Assembly: GCF_938046015.1 (NCBI RefSeq)
Contig: NZ_CALIXW010000007.1
Coordinates: 1-64,000, forward strand
Direction: 5' to 3'
DNA length: 64,000 bases
Source of the DNA: an uncultured Porphyromonas sp.
GTDB lineage: Bacteria; Bacteroidota; Bacteroidia; Bacteroidales; Porphyromonadaceae
The notes beneath the pieces were generated by a model. The model saw nothing but the letters and a program-made list of their open reading frames with translations, was not told the origin of the DNA and made no database searches. Numbering within the stretch: position 1 is the first letter of the stretch; each line of letters opens with the position of its first letter. Shown piece by piece: positions 8,468 through 17,043 of the stretch. Both the position numbers and the translations under genes were made by a program.

Positions 8468-9877
8468 CTAGAGGAACCAGTTGCCGAGGCCTGAGCCACC
8501 GCCCACGCCATGGGTCTGTACATTCTGCGCCGCCTCGAGGGCCTCCTCCGAGCGCAGACCGATCTCCTGCCCGAGGAAGTAGTAGAAGGGGTCGTTGGGA
8601 TCGATCGTCGTCGGGTCGGTGTCGAAGCTGCTGCAGAAGACCTTGATCGGGATGTTGAAGCGCAGCACATCCTTCCACTGCGAGTCTGCACCGTACTCCT
8701 TCGCTTCGTCCGGGTTGTGCGCGTCGGCGCAGATGAACTTGCTGAGGAACTGGTAGGTCGAGTGGCGGCTGAGGTAGGTGTCGCGTGGGATGAGCGCCTT
8801 CTTACCCTTGGGACACTTCATGACACGCACGGAGAGGTAGAAGCGCGGCAGGAGGTAGGTGGGGCGCGTGTAGCGTCCGCCCTGCCCCGTTGTGGGGTCT
8901 ACGCGGCGCGTGATCTCCAGCGGCCAGTCGCGGTGGGCGCGGTCGCTCTCGTCGGCCTCGATGTCGAAGTTGAAGTGTCCCTTCAGCCCGACGCGGTCCT
9001 GGTCGTAGGGGCCTACCGCCCAGTTGGCATCGTCCTTGGTCAGCGGCGGTAGGAGGCGCTGGTTGAAGAGCTCGCGCACACCGTCCCCCATGGCGTCATG
9101 CACCCAGGTATCGCGGTAGGTGTACTGGAAGATGCTGGGGGTCAGCTTCGCCCGATCCTGCCAGGTGGACTTACCCGCGAAGGTGGGTGAGGGGATGGGC
9201 TTGGGGTCGATCGTACCGCCCTTGACCCACTCGCCGAACTGGTCACGGCCTGGGCGCCAGGTGCCACGCACGTCCATCACCTCATAGGGCTGCCCCTTGT
9301 CGTCGACCTCACTGACGGTGAAGAAGATCTGGTACTGGTCGGACTGCTCGAGGATACGGTCGTTCATCAGGCGCCCCTCCTTATCGAAGAAGTAGAGGAC
9401 GAGCCCCCAGCGCTTGAGCTTCCCACCTATGATGCGGATGTAGTCGGGGCCTTGCTTGCCCTCGCTCTGCTCGAGGTAGGTGACGGTGCTGCTGCGCTGG
9501 ATATCGACCCGAGGCCAAGGCCCCATGCCGTTGTGGATGATGGCGAACTCCTCCTGACGCCAAGGGGCATTGTGGTAGACGAAGTTGCCGTGCACCATCC
9601 CTTCGCTGCCGTGGGAGTGGCCTTCCTTGAACATCACCAGGCAGGTCGCCCAGTCCTTGAAGGCGCCCTCAGGGTCGGGATTCTGCAGCGGCTCGCTGAC
9701 CTTGACCTTCAGCAGGCTATCGACGTAGCGGTCGGCGCCGCTGTGCGGGACGGCCTTAGCATTGAGGGGGCTGTCCTCGTAGTCCACATGGACGTTGCCG
9801 AAGACGAAGCTATCGCAAGACGTGAGGAGGCTACAGAGCCCCAGCAGCGCCAGCGCGGATAGAAGTATTCTATTCAT
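8468..9877 (-). CDS. Lipoprotein with a His-rich segment, paralogue of the next gene upstream
   Basis: This 469-residue lipoprotein has its lipobox at LLTSC (Cys21). Residues 87-115 hold five histidines, in GHSHGSEGMVHGNFVYHN and AIIHNG, which could bind metal or heme. It matches the neighbouring 480-residue lipoprotein at several places in the same order: LTPSIFQYTYRDT here against LTPELFTYEYRDT there, and DRVGLKGHFNF against DRLGFKGVMQF, so the two look like an old tandem duplication. Only this copy has the His-rich segment. It is the third gene of the TonB receptor operon, 36 bases after its paralogue. The family was not recognised. Confidence 0.65.
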   Translation of the reverse strand: MNRILLSALALLGLCSLLTSCDSFVFGNVHVDYEDSPLNAKAVPHSGADRYVDSLLKVKVSEPLQNPDPEGAFKDWATCLVMFKEGHSHGSEGMVHGNFVYHNAPWRQEEFAIIHNGMGPWPRVDIQRSSTVTYLEQSEGKQGPDYIRIIGGKLKRWGLVLYFFDKEGRLMNDRILEQSDQYQIFFTVSEVDDKGQPYEVMDVRGTWRPGRDQFGEWVKGGTIDPKPIPSPTFAGKSTWQDRAKLTPSIFQYTYRDTWVHDAMGDGVRELFNQRLLPPLTKDDANWAVGPYDQDRVGLKGHFNFDIEADESDRAHRDWPLEITRRVDPTTGQGGRYTRPTYLLPRFYLSVRVMKCPKGKKALIPRDTYLSRHSTYQFLSKFICADAHNPDEAKEYGADSQWKDVLRFNIPIKVFCSSFDTDPTTIDPNDPFYYFLGQEIGLRSEEALEAAQNVQTHGVGGGSGLGNWFL

Positions 9878-9913
9878 CTGATCTTCTCGGTATAGTGGGT
9901 GGAGGGGAGGTGA

Positions 9914-11356
9914 CTACATGAGTACCACATTGTGCCGGTACTGCTGGAGGTAGCTCGCGGGCGAGGAGAGGAGCTGCCAGAGCTTCGTCTTGTCGACCTG
10001 GGGGTAGTAGCGCTTGACCGACTCGTAGCACTTCTCGGCTCCGTCCTTAGCGTCGGCGATCACGCGGATAGGCAGGGGGTAGTCGATGTCGAAGCTATCC
10101 CAGCCCGGCTGTAGCTGGTTGAAGTCCCAGAGGTAGCCTTCGTTGGAGTTAGCCACATTGCCGTACTTGGCGGGCTTCTCCGTCTCGCCGACGATGCGGG
10201 ACACCTTATTCTGGATATGGCAGATACGCACCTGGAGCTGGAAGGCTAGGTTAGCCTTGCGGAACTGCATGACGCCCTTGAAGCCCAGTCGGTCGCGGGG
10301 TGTCCCCACGTCGAGGCTACGGCTCTGGCGCAGGAAGCCCACCGTCTCACCATAGCGCTGGCGTGGGGCGTCCGTGTCTGGGTCTACGAAGTCATCGCTG
10401 TAGCTGTCGGTGAAGGTCTTGCCCAGCTCCTCCTCTACGGGATCCGTGTCGCGGTACTCATAGGTGAAGAGCTCAGGGGTGAGCTTCCCCAACGTCTGTA
10501 GGTCGATGCCCTTGTAGAGGCGGTAGGTCTTGCCGTCCTTGGCCGTGTAGGGCTCGGCGTACTCAGGCTTGCCCGAGACCTCGATAGAGCGCCAGGCGAG
10601 CTCCTGGCTGTAGGGGACGAGGTTGCCGCCTAGGGTGTAGTTCTCTGGGGCAAAGATGTTGCTCGTGGAGAACTTAGAGGCGAGCTCGGCCTTCCCCCCC
10701 TTGTCGCGGAAGGTATAGCGGTCGTAGTACAGGGGTTGATCCCCGAGCGTACGGGGGTAGGCCAGGTAGGTGGCCTTGCGCGTCTCGGTCTTGCCGCCCG
10801 AGGTGAAGGCTTGGTTCAGCGAGCTATTACCTATGCCGAAGAAGTGCTGATGCACCAGCAGCGTGGCGTTATCCTCGTCAGGGATGGGATAGCCCTCCTT
10901 GCTGCGCTTGAAGGGATAGCCTGAGAACTGGTGGTTGATCAGCATCCCATTCTGGTCGTAGTACTTGAGCTCGAGGCCGTAGTAGAGGTTATCGGAGACG
11001 ACGACGTCGAAGTGGTCACGCTCCGAGACGATGGTCATCTGTCCCTCATCGTCCTTGGCGATGTCGATCTCCTGCATCAGCGGGATGTTGTGCCCGTCGC
11101 CTACCACGTGGTAGCTGGCGTAGGTCTGGACCTGCTCGCTGCCGTCGGGGCCGACGCCGATGGTGGCGCCCTTGACCGCCACGCGCAGGATGGCATGGAT
11201 GGCATAGATCTGCTCGTGGCCCTTGACATCACGCTCGATGGAGGAGGCGGGTGCCTGGATGAGGCCCTTGAAGAACTCATCCACGCGGTCCTCCGAGCAG
11301 CTCGTCAGCAGCAGTGCCCCGAGGGCGAGGAGCGATCCGTAGAGTGTCTTATTCAT
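9914..11356 (-). CDS. Lipoprotein, paralogue of the His-rich lipoprotein
   Basis: This 480-residue lipoprotein carries a clear lipobox (ALLLTSC, Cys20). It has no transmembrane segment after the signal and is mainly predicted beta. It shares ordered motifs with the next gene (LTPELFTYEYRDT, DRLGFKGVMQF, MLINHQ against LMNDRI) but not the five-His segment; a smaller LLVHQHFFGIGN is present. It starts two bases after the receptor stop codon, so the two are almost certainly cotranslated. By position it may be a surface partner of the receptor, in the way HmuY serves HmuR, but no sequence similarity to HmuY was seen. Confidence 0.65.
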   Translation of the reverse strand: MNKTLYGSLLALGALLLTSCSEDRVDEFFKGLIQAPASSIERDVKGHEQIYAIHAILRVAVKGATIGVGPDGSEQVQTYASYHVVGDGHNIPLMQEIDIAKDDEGQMTIVSERDHFDVVVSDNLYYGLELKYYDQNGMLINHQFSGYPFKRSKEGYPIPDEDNATLLVHQHFFGIGNSSLNQAFTSGGKTETRKATYLAYPRTLGDQPLYYDRYTFRDKGGKAELASKFSTSNIFAPENYTLGGNLVPYSQELAWRSIEVSGKPEYAEPYTAKDGKTYRLYKGIDLQTLGKLTPELFTYEYRDTDPVEEELGKTFTDSYSDDFVDPDTDAPRQRYGETVGFLRQSRSLDVGTPRDRLGFKGVMQFRKANLAFQLQVRICHIQNKVSRIVGETEKPAKYGNVANSNEGYLWDFNQLQPGWDSFDIDYPLPIRVIADAKDGAEKCYESVKRYYPQVDKTKLWQLLSSPASYLQQYRHNVVLM

Positions 11357-11358
11357 AT

Positions 11359-13776
11359 CTAGAACTTGATGAGGGTACGTAGGGAGAGGTTGATACCACG
11401 CTCATGGGCGTAGTAGCGGAAGCGGTCGGTGTACTCCTTGTACAGCGCGTTGAGGATGTTGTCCCCGACGAGCATAAACTTGACCTCGCGGCGCTCAGGC
11501 AGTCGGATGCCGAACTCTAAGGTCCCGTTGAGCAAGAAGTAAGGGTCGGGCGAATCGGAGACCAGGTCCTTGTCGGGGTCGAAGCGCGTCTGCTTCGTCA
11601 CGTAGAGCCCCGAGAGCGAGAGCGAGCCGTGGTACTTACCTCGCTGCCCGAAGCTCCGCTCGTAGGTCCCCGAGAGCCCATAGCGGTCGGAGGGCATGAA
11701 GGGCAGCCAGCCGCCACGCGTCCTATTGCGCGCTAGGATCCACTCGCCCTTGCCCACGAAGGTCAGCCCCGGCATCGCCTGCACCGTAGCCTCGATGTCG
11801 CCGCCGTAGAGGCGTACGTCATCCTGATCGTAGACGAACTTGGGGTACTTCCCGCTCGGGTGATTGTGATAGCGCTCCTTCCCCTGCCCTATATGGTCGT
11901 AGATATAGCTGTCGATGTGCTGGTAGAAGGCGCTTGGCTCGATGGAGAGCAAAGGCGTGCGGTAGCGTCCGCCGAGGACGAGCTTGTAGCCGCGCTCGCT
12001 CTCCAGGCTCTTATTCCCCACGACCCAGTACGAGCCTTCCTGCAGTCCGATGGCGTAGAGCTCGTTGATATCCGGTGGGCGCCACGACCAGCCGATATTG
12101 GCACGCACGTCCCAGTGGTCGTTGAAGGTATAGTGTGAGGCTAGGCTGCTGGTGAAGTTGCTATAGAGCTTGAAGTCGTCGTAGTAGGTATAGTTGCTGA
12201 GGCTCGTATAGCCATTGACGCTCATCACGCGGAAGTCGTAGCGCATCCCGAGGGCGCACTGCAGGGCGCCGAACTGTGCCTTGTGCAGCACGTGCCCACC
12301 CATGGTGAGGGCGGCGAAGTTCGGCACGAAGGCGGGCTGCTTCGTCCCTGGGTAGTTGTAGTTGGTCTGGTAGGTGCCTGCCGACCCTACATCGGTGGTC
12401 ATGCCCCAGCGGTGCCAGCGTGCGTGCCAGCCTAGGTCGACCTTGAAGGTCTTGAGGATCAGGTCCTGCATCGGCACCCAGCTCCACTCGGTCTTCTTAC
12501 GGTTCTCGAACTCCTGGCGGAGGTTCTCCTGGAAGGAGGCCGTGACGTCCACCTTGTGGTCATCATTGATCGTCCACTTCAGCTCTCCCTTGAGGGTGAA
12601 GTGCTGCGACTGCTGGAAGGGAGGCTTGATGGTATAGGAGAAGGGGTAGAAGCTCGAGGGATCGGGACGCCCGTACTCGAAGCGCTTGGTCAGCTGGTCC
12701 AGGTCCGACACCTTACTGGCGTAGTAGATGCCGCTGCGCTGATAGTAGAGGCTGGAGAGGAGCGTGGCGGTCACGCGGCTGCCGTGATAGCCGAGCTGCC
12801 CCGAGAGGCTGATGGTATTGTAGCCCGTATTGTTCAGTACATACTCTGCGGTGCTGTAGTCTCCGCCGCGCGTGTACATCCCGTGCAGGCGCAGCCCCCA
12901 GCGGCGGTAGCCCGTCTCGAGGGTCGTCGATCCGCTGAAGCCGCGGGCGTTGGTATCGTAGCCCACATTAGCCTTGCCGCTGAAGTGCAGGCGGTCCTGC
13001 CCATGTGGGAGCGGTGCGTCATTGAGCAGGACGACGCCCCCCATAGCCCCGAAGCCATAGCGTACACACTCGGCGCCCTTGACGACCTCGACCATGCTGG
13101 AGCTGGTGTAGTCGATCTCGGGGGCGTGGTCAGCGCCCCAGCTCTGACTCTCGAGGCGCACGCCATTATTCATCAGGAGGATACGGCTGCTGTGCATGCC
13201 CTGGATCACGGGCTTGGCGACCGTGCTCCCCGTGCTGATGGAGCTGACGCCTGGTATGGTCTCGAGCATCTTCGCCAGCGAGGTGGCGCCCCCCTTCTCC
13301 AGCTGCTCACTACTGATGCGTGCCGTCTGCTGGAGCTGGGTGGTATGGCGCTGTCGCGCCGTCACAGTGACCTTGTCGATCTCGCGTACATCTTCCTTGA
13401 GGAAGAGGGTGATGGGCTTGCCCTCGGTGGGCGTCAGGCTGCGCACCAGCTTCTTGTAGCCGACGGAGCTGACCTCTACACGGAGCGTCGTGGGGAGGCT
13501 GCGGAAGCGCAGCGTGCACTGCCCCTGCACGTCGGTAGAGTTGGGACTAAGCGCTCCAGAGCAGCGCACGATAGCGCCGATGATGGGCTCTCGAGTACGC
13601 TCGCTGCGTATGATGAAGGAGAGCTGGTGCTGCTCTGCCTTAGTCTCGAGGTAGCTCGCTGTCCCGGGGTCGGCTGCCAGAGGTAGTGGGCAGATCAGGG
13701 GCAGGGCTAGGAGCAAGCCACTGAGCCCGTAGAGACGAGTCCAGGGGATGCATTTAGGTACTTGTCTAGCTTGCAT
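11359..13776 (-). CDS. TonB-dependent receptor, metal or heme type candidate
   Basis: This 805-residue outer-membrane receptor starts with a signal peptide (about residues 1-35), then a carboxypeptidase-like beta domain (about 50-130, REPIIGAIVRCSGALSPN), a plug (about 140-260) and a barrel ending LRTLIKF. The plug contains KPVIQGMHSSRILLMNNG and SWGADHAPEID, a signature shared by Bacteroidetes and ZnuD-like receptors often linked to metal or siderophore uptake. It is the first gene of a four-gene operon with two paralogous lipoproteins and a DUF4876-like lipoprotein. A TAnnTTTG box lies 71 bases upstream. Metal or heme as substrate is an inference from the plug motif and the His-rich partner; no Fur or Zur box was identified. 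Confidence 0.85.
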   Translation of the reverse strand: MQARQVPKCIPWTRLYGLSGLLLALPLICPLPLAADPGTASYLETKAEQHQLSFIIRSERTREPIIGAIVRCSGALSPNSTDVQGQCTLRFRSLPTTLRVEVSSVGYKKLVRSLTPTEGKPITLFLKEDVREIDKVTVTARQRHTTQLQQTARISSEQLEKGGATSLAKMLETIPGVSSISTGSTVAKPVIQGMHSSRILLMNNGVRLESQSWGADHAPEIDYTSSSMVEVVKGAECVRYGFGAMGGVVLLNDAPLPHGQDRLHFSGKANVGYDTNARGFSGSTTLETGYRRWGLRLHGMYTRGGDYSTAEYVLNNTGYNTISLSGQLGYHGSRVTATLLSSLYYQRSGIYYASKVSDLDQLTKRFEYGRPDPSSFYPFSYTIKPPFQQSQHFTLKGELKWTINDDHKVDVTASFQENLRQEFENRKKTEWSWVPMQDLILKTFKVDLGWHARWHRWGMTTDVGSAGTYQTNYNYPGTKQPAFVPNFAALTMGGHVLHKAQFGALQCALGMRYDFRVMSVNGYTSLSNYTYYDDFKLYSNFTSSLASHYTFNDHWDVRANIGWSWRPPDINELYAIGLQEGSYWVVGNKSLESERGYKLVLGGRYRTPLLSIEPSAFYQHIDSYIYDHIGQGKERYHNHPSGKYPKFVYDQDDVRLYGGDIEATVQAMPGLTFVGKGEWILARNRTRGGWLPFMPSDRYGLSGTYERSFGQRGKYHGSLSLSGLYVTKQTRFDPDKDLVSDSPDPYFLLNGTLEFGIRLPERREVKFMLVGDNILNALYKEYTDRFRYYAHERGINLSLRTLIKF

Positions 13777-13846
13777 AGATATTCATTTCATGATGTTGCG
13801 ACGATCGGTCCTGGTGGCTAGGGGCCAGGCGGTCTTGGTACGAGGG

Positions 13847-13880
13847 CAAAGATATCCCAAGGCTTTGAGCCGTTCAATAC
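13847..13880 (-). promoter_or_regulatory. Promoter of the TonB receptor operon
   Basis: On the minus strand TATCTTTG (13847-13854) is a perfect -7 box, and TATTGAA ending near 13875 supplies a TTG about 20 bases before it, the spacing expected for the -33 element. It is the best two-part promoter seen in the window. Confidence 0.6.
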
Positions 13881-14121
13881 CCAGTAGTGGGTAATTTTGT
13901 CTCGCTTCCCCCCGCGGAGTACCAAGTAATGCCGATCCCCTGCGGCATTTTGCCCAAACAGCCCTCGCCGCCCCCTCCTCTAGCTCCCTTCCTTATCCTC
14001 CTCGCCAGCCCGTCTAGCCCCTACCCGCAGCCTCCGTCGAGGGGCGAGTGTGCTCCCTAGCGTGCCCAGACAGGGCAGCCCAGCACACCCTGCCTTCGCC
14101 GCCCCTCGGACACAGCGCGCG

Positions 14122-14203
14122 GACTGATATCCCTCACGAGGCTGAGGGACGTCCCTCAGCGTGCTGACTGACGACCCTCGTGAGGCTGACTGATATCCCT
14201 CAG
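14122..14203. repeat. 22-bp-step dyad array R3 (four units)
   Basis: Units start at 14122, 14144, 14166 and 14188, exactly 22 bp apart: GACTGATATCCCTCAC, GAGGGACGTCCCTCAG, GACTGACGACCCTCGT and GACTGATATCCCTCAG. The GACTG half-sites are on the left, so this array is inverted relative to R1, R2, R4 and R5. It lies 345 bases upstream of the TonB receptor operon. Confidence 0.9.
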
Positions 14204-14240
14204 CGCCCCTTCCCCGATAGACCAAGCCCCCGACAGCCTC

Positions 14241-14608
14241 AAGCTCCAAGCGGTATGACGCTACCCCACGGACGTTTTGAGGGTCGCCCCTGTAGGGCTT
14301 TATTCCTATTGATCTAACCTACCCAGGGTTTGGTCGCCCTTGCAGGGCTACGCACCCTGGGCTCTGATTGGGTCGCCCCGTTGGAGCTTCTCCAAACCAT
14401 CTGAATAAGCCTTGTGCAGCTGTACAAGCCCCTAAAATCCGAAGCTATCCGAGAACTATCCCTAACGATCAGCTAAGGGCAAACAGCTGCGCAAGCCTCT
14501 GCGGGGCGACCCGTCCAGAGCCCAGGGTGAGGGAACGCTGTAAGCGTGACGGAACCCTGGGTAAAGCAGCCCCTTGCTTAATGAGCCCTACAGGGGCGAC
14601 CCTCAAAA
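14241..14608. repeat. Large hairpin repeat, copy 1
   Basis: A unit beginning AAGCTCCAAGCGGTATGACG carries a left arm from 14275 (TTTTGAGGGTCGCCCCTGTA) whose reverse complement closes the unit at 14584-14608. The arms (about 115-125 bp each, imperfect) flank a roughly 95-bp centre. The arms repeat the core GGTCGCCCnTGnAGGGC. No transposase is encoded, so it resembles a non-autonomous palindromic element. The 97-residue ORF inside is not a credible gene. Confidence 0.85.
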
Positions 14609-14618
14609 AAGTAAGACT

Positions 14619-15119
14619 AAGCTCCAAGCGGTATGACGCTACACTATGGACGTTTTGAGGGTCGCCCCTGTAGGGCTTTATTCCTATTTATCTAGCCTAC
14701 CCAGGGTTTGGTCGCCCTTGCAGGGCTACGCACCCTGGGCTTTGATTGGGTCGCCCCGCAGGGGCTTCTCCAAGCCATCTGAATAAGCCTTGTGCAGCCG
14801 CACACACCCCTAAGATCCGAAGCTATTCGAGGACTATCCCTAACCATCAGCTAAGGGCAAGCGGGCCGCGCGAGCTCCCAACAGCATCAGCTCCGTCCGC
14901 AGAGTCTATCGGATGGCTAAGGGCAAGCGGCCGCACAAGCCCCCGACAGCCCAAGTTCCCTGCAGCCTATCCCTAACCATCAGCTAAGGGCAAGCAGCTG
15001 CGCAAGCCCCTGCGGGGCGACCCGTCCAAAGCCCAGGGTGAAGGAACGCTGTAAGCGTGACAGAACCCTGGGTAAAGCATTCCCTTATTCAGCGAGCCCT
15101 ACAGGGGCGATCCTCAAAA
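14619..15119. repeat. Large hairpin repeat, copy 2 (expanded centre)
   Basis: Same arms as copy 1: left from 14653, right ending 15095-15119 with one mismatch in the outer 25 bp. The centre is longer by about 130 bp because the segment around CTATCCCTAACCATCAGCTA is partly duplicated (near 14835 and 14968). Confidence 0.85.
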
Positions 15120-15130
15120 CAAGGAAGACC

Positions 15131-15400
15131 AAGCGCACAGCGGTATGATGCTACACCGCGGACGCTTTGCGGGTCGCCCCTGTAGGGCTTTATTCCTATT
15201 TATCTAGCCTACCCAGGGTTTGGTCGCCCTTGTAGGGCTACGCACCCTGGGCTTTGATTGGGTCGCCCCGCAGGGGCTTCTTCAAGCCATCTGAACAAGC
15301 CTTGTACAGCCACACAAGCCCCTAAAATCCGAAGCTATCCGAGGACTATCCCTAACTATGAGTTGAGGGTAAGCAGGCCGCGCGAGCTCCCGACAGCGGC
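15131..15400. repeat. Large hairpin repeat, copy 3 (left half only)
   Basis: Starts AAGCGCACAGCGGTATGATG, follows copies 1 and 2 through the left arm and into the centre, then departs near 15400 where the terminator of the next operon begins. The right arm is missing, so this copy is truncated. Confidence 0.8.
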
Positions 15401-15443
15401 GTCCCGCTCCGTCCCTAGTGGGGACGAAGCGGGATATAAGAAA

Positions 15444-15482
15444 AGCCTCGGGGGCTGACCGTACTGGTCAGCCCCCGAGGCT
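15444..15482 (-). terminator. Terminator of the sppA-to-rluD gene run
   Basis: A 17-bp perfect stem (15444-15460 with 15466-15482) is followed on the minus strand by TTTTCTTATA. It lies 42 bases past the stop of the pseudouridine synthase gene. Confidence 0.75.
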
Positions 15483-15523
15483 CGTAGTCTTAGGGCTAGG
15501 TCGAGACGAGGCAGGCGAGGCAG

Positions 15524-16216
15524 CTACTCGCCTGAGAGGGCGTGCCACAGCGGCTCGTCGGGCACGGGCGCCGTCAGATCCAGCGCTATCCCGCTGACGG
15601 GATGGACGAAGGTCGTGCGGCGCGAGAGCAGGCTGATGCTGCCGTCGGGATTGCTGCGCGCGGCCCCGTACTTGAGGTCGCCCCGTATAGGGCAGCCGAT
15701 GGCCGCCAGCTGGCAGCGTATCTGATGGTGGCGGCCCGTATGCAGCTCGACCTCCACGAGGTGATAGCGATCGCCCGAGGCCAGCAGGCGGTAGCTCAGG
15801 CGTGCCAGCTTCGCCCCCGGGCGGTCGGGACGCTGCGCCACATAGCTCTTGTTCTGCTGCTCATTACGCACGAGGTAGTGCTCCAGCGTGTCCGACTCCT
15901 TCGGCGGGCGGGCGGTGACGATGGCCCAGTAGCGCTTCTGCACCTCGCCACGGCGGAAGAGCGCGTTCATACGGCTCAGTCCCTTGCTCGTCTTGGCAAA
16001 GACGACGAGTCCTCCGACGGGGCGGTCGAGGCGATGGACGACCCCGAGGAAGACATTGCCGGGCTTCTGATACTTCTCCTTGAGGTAGCCCTTGAGGGCT
16101 TCGCTCAGCGGTTCGTCGCCCGTCTTATCTCCCTGGACGATCTCGCCAGGGCGCTTGCTCACCACCAGCAGGTGGTTATCTTCGTAGATTAGGATAGGGG
16201 TGTATGGATGAGCCAT
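15524..16216 (-). CDS. RluD/RluA-family RNA pseudouridine synthase
   Basis: Converts uridine to pseudouridine in rRNA or tRNA. The catalytic motif HRLDRPVGGLVVFAKTSKG is at residues 61-79 with the nucleophile D64; TGRHHQIRCQLAAIGCPI and GDLKYGA are the usual later RluA-family motifs. The start chosen is the ATG at 16216 (MAHPYTPIL), giving 230 residues. The longer ORF to 16378 would add 54 residues that overlap the coding region of the next gene and lack family character. There is no N-terminal S4 domain, so it is closer to the short RluA/TruC type. It follows the HEAT-repeat gene by ten bases. Confidence 0.88.
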   Translation of the reverse strand: MAHPYTPILIYEDNHLLVVSKRPGEIVQGDKTGDEPLSEALKGYLKEKYQKPGNVFLGVVHRLDRPVGGLVVFAKTSKGLSRMNALFRRGEVQKRYWAIVTARPPKESDTLEHYLVRNEQQNKSYVAQRPDRPGAKLARLSYRLLASGDRYHLVEVELHTGRHHQIRCQLAAIGCPIRGDLKYGAARSNPDGSISLLSRRTTFVHPVSGIALDLTAPVPDEPLWHALSGE

Positions 16217-16226
16217 AGGAGTGGGG

Positions 16227-17024
16227 TCATTTATGGAGACTACGTAGGGCGCGCTTGGTGATGTACCTTGTCTCGGGGCAGTCCTGCTCCTCGAGCCAAG
16301 CCGCGCATAGGCGCTCGACGAACTGCGGCTGGGTCTTGGAGGCATCGTTGAGCCAATTCCCCACACTATTCTGTACATAGCGCGAGGGGTCTCTACGCAG
16401 GGGTGTCAGGATGGGCAAGCCCAGCTCGGGCTGCTCCTTGAGCCGTGTGCTGTGTGCGCACCATACCCCACAAGGGCGCGTAGCCTCAGAGGCAAAGCGG
16501 CGAATATACTCACTCTCATCCGTCCTCGCCCAATGTGCTAGCGCGGGGATCGCCTCGTCCAGCTCGTCTATGATCTGCTGACGAAGGGCGAACCAAGCGA
16601 CCTCCCGCACGCCGAAGTGTTCGTCTCGAGCGAAGGGGTATATATAGCGCAGGGCCTCCTGCAGACTCGTCGAGGGTTGGGCATAGGCCGCCCAGCAGCG
16701 GAGCATATCGGAGGGGTGTGCGGCCAGCTCCTGGAGTAGGGCTTTGTCTCCCTGCTGGCGAGTGAGCTGGCCGAGGCTACGACCTATCACGCTGCAGGTA
16801 CTGTGGGTGGAGGGCTTCCTCTGGGCACGGATCTGAGCTAGGAGCTCAGGGAGATAGTCGCTCCGCCCGAGGAGGTGGAGCTGGTGCTCGAGTAGGGCTA
16901 CCTGGTCTACAGCTAGCCACTCGGTGAGGTTGGCCGTCTCGGCCTCGCCTCGATTGATCTGCTCGAGTAGGTCTGTAGGGATCTGAGCGACCGAGCGTGC
17001 GCCTACACGTTTGGCTTGGGTCAT
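16227..17024 (-). CDS. DNA alkylation repair protein, AlkC/AlkD-like HEAT fold
   Basis: This 265-residue, all-helical protein is of the HEAT-like DNA glycosylase group that removes alkylated bases. Recognisable blocks are HFGVREVAWFALR, ESEYIRRFASEATRPCG and YVQNSVGNWLNDASKTQP, which are conserved in proteins annotated as DNA alkylation repair enzymes. The start chosen is ATG 17024 (MTQAKRVGARS); 25 further codons upstream run into the ClC gene and are not family-like. Its stop lies ten bases before the pseudouridine synthase start and its start 19 bases after the ClC stop, so it belongs to the sppA-rluD run. Confidence 0.8.
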   Translation of the reverse strand: MTQAKRVGARSVAQIPTDLLEQINRGEAETANLTEWLAVDQVALLEHQLHLLGRSDYLPELLAQIRAQRKPSTHSTCSVIGRSLGQLTRQQGDKALLQELAAHPSDMLRCWAAYAQPSTSLQEALRYIYPFARDEHFGVREVAWFALRQQIIDELDEAIPALAHWARTDESEYIRRFASEATRPCGVWCAHSTRLKEQPELGLPILTPLRRDPSRYVQNSVGNWLNDASKTQPQFVERLCAAWLEEQDCPETRYITKRALRSLHK

Positions 17025-17043
17025 GTATGGGTAACTACTGGGC

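Noticed and set aside
14368..15458. Three similar plus-strand ORFs starting MGRP-GAS---HLNKPC (14368, 14746, 15258).
   Set aside because: They are translations of the same large hairpin repeat, start at the same repeat position, diverge in frame at the ends, and have no start signal or family match.
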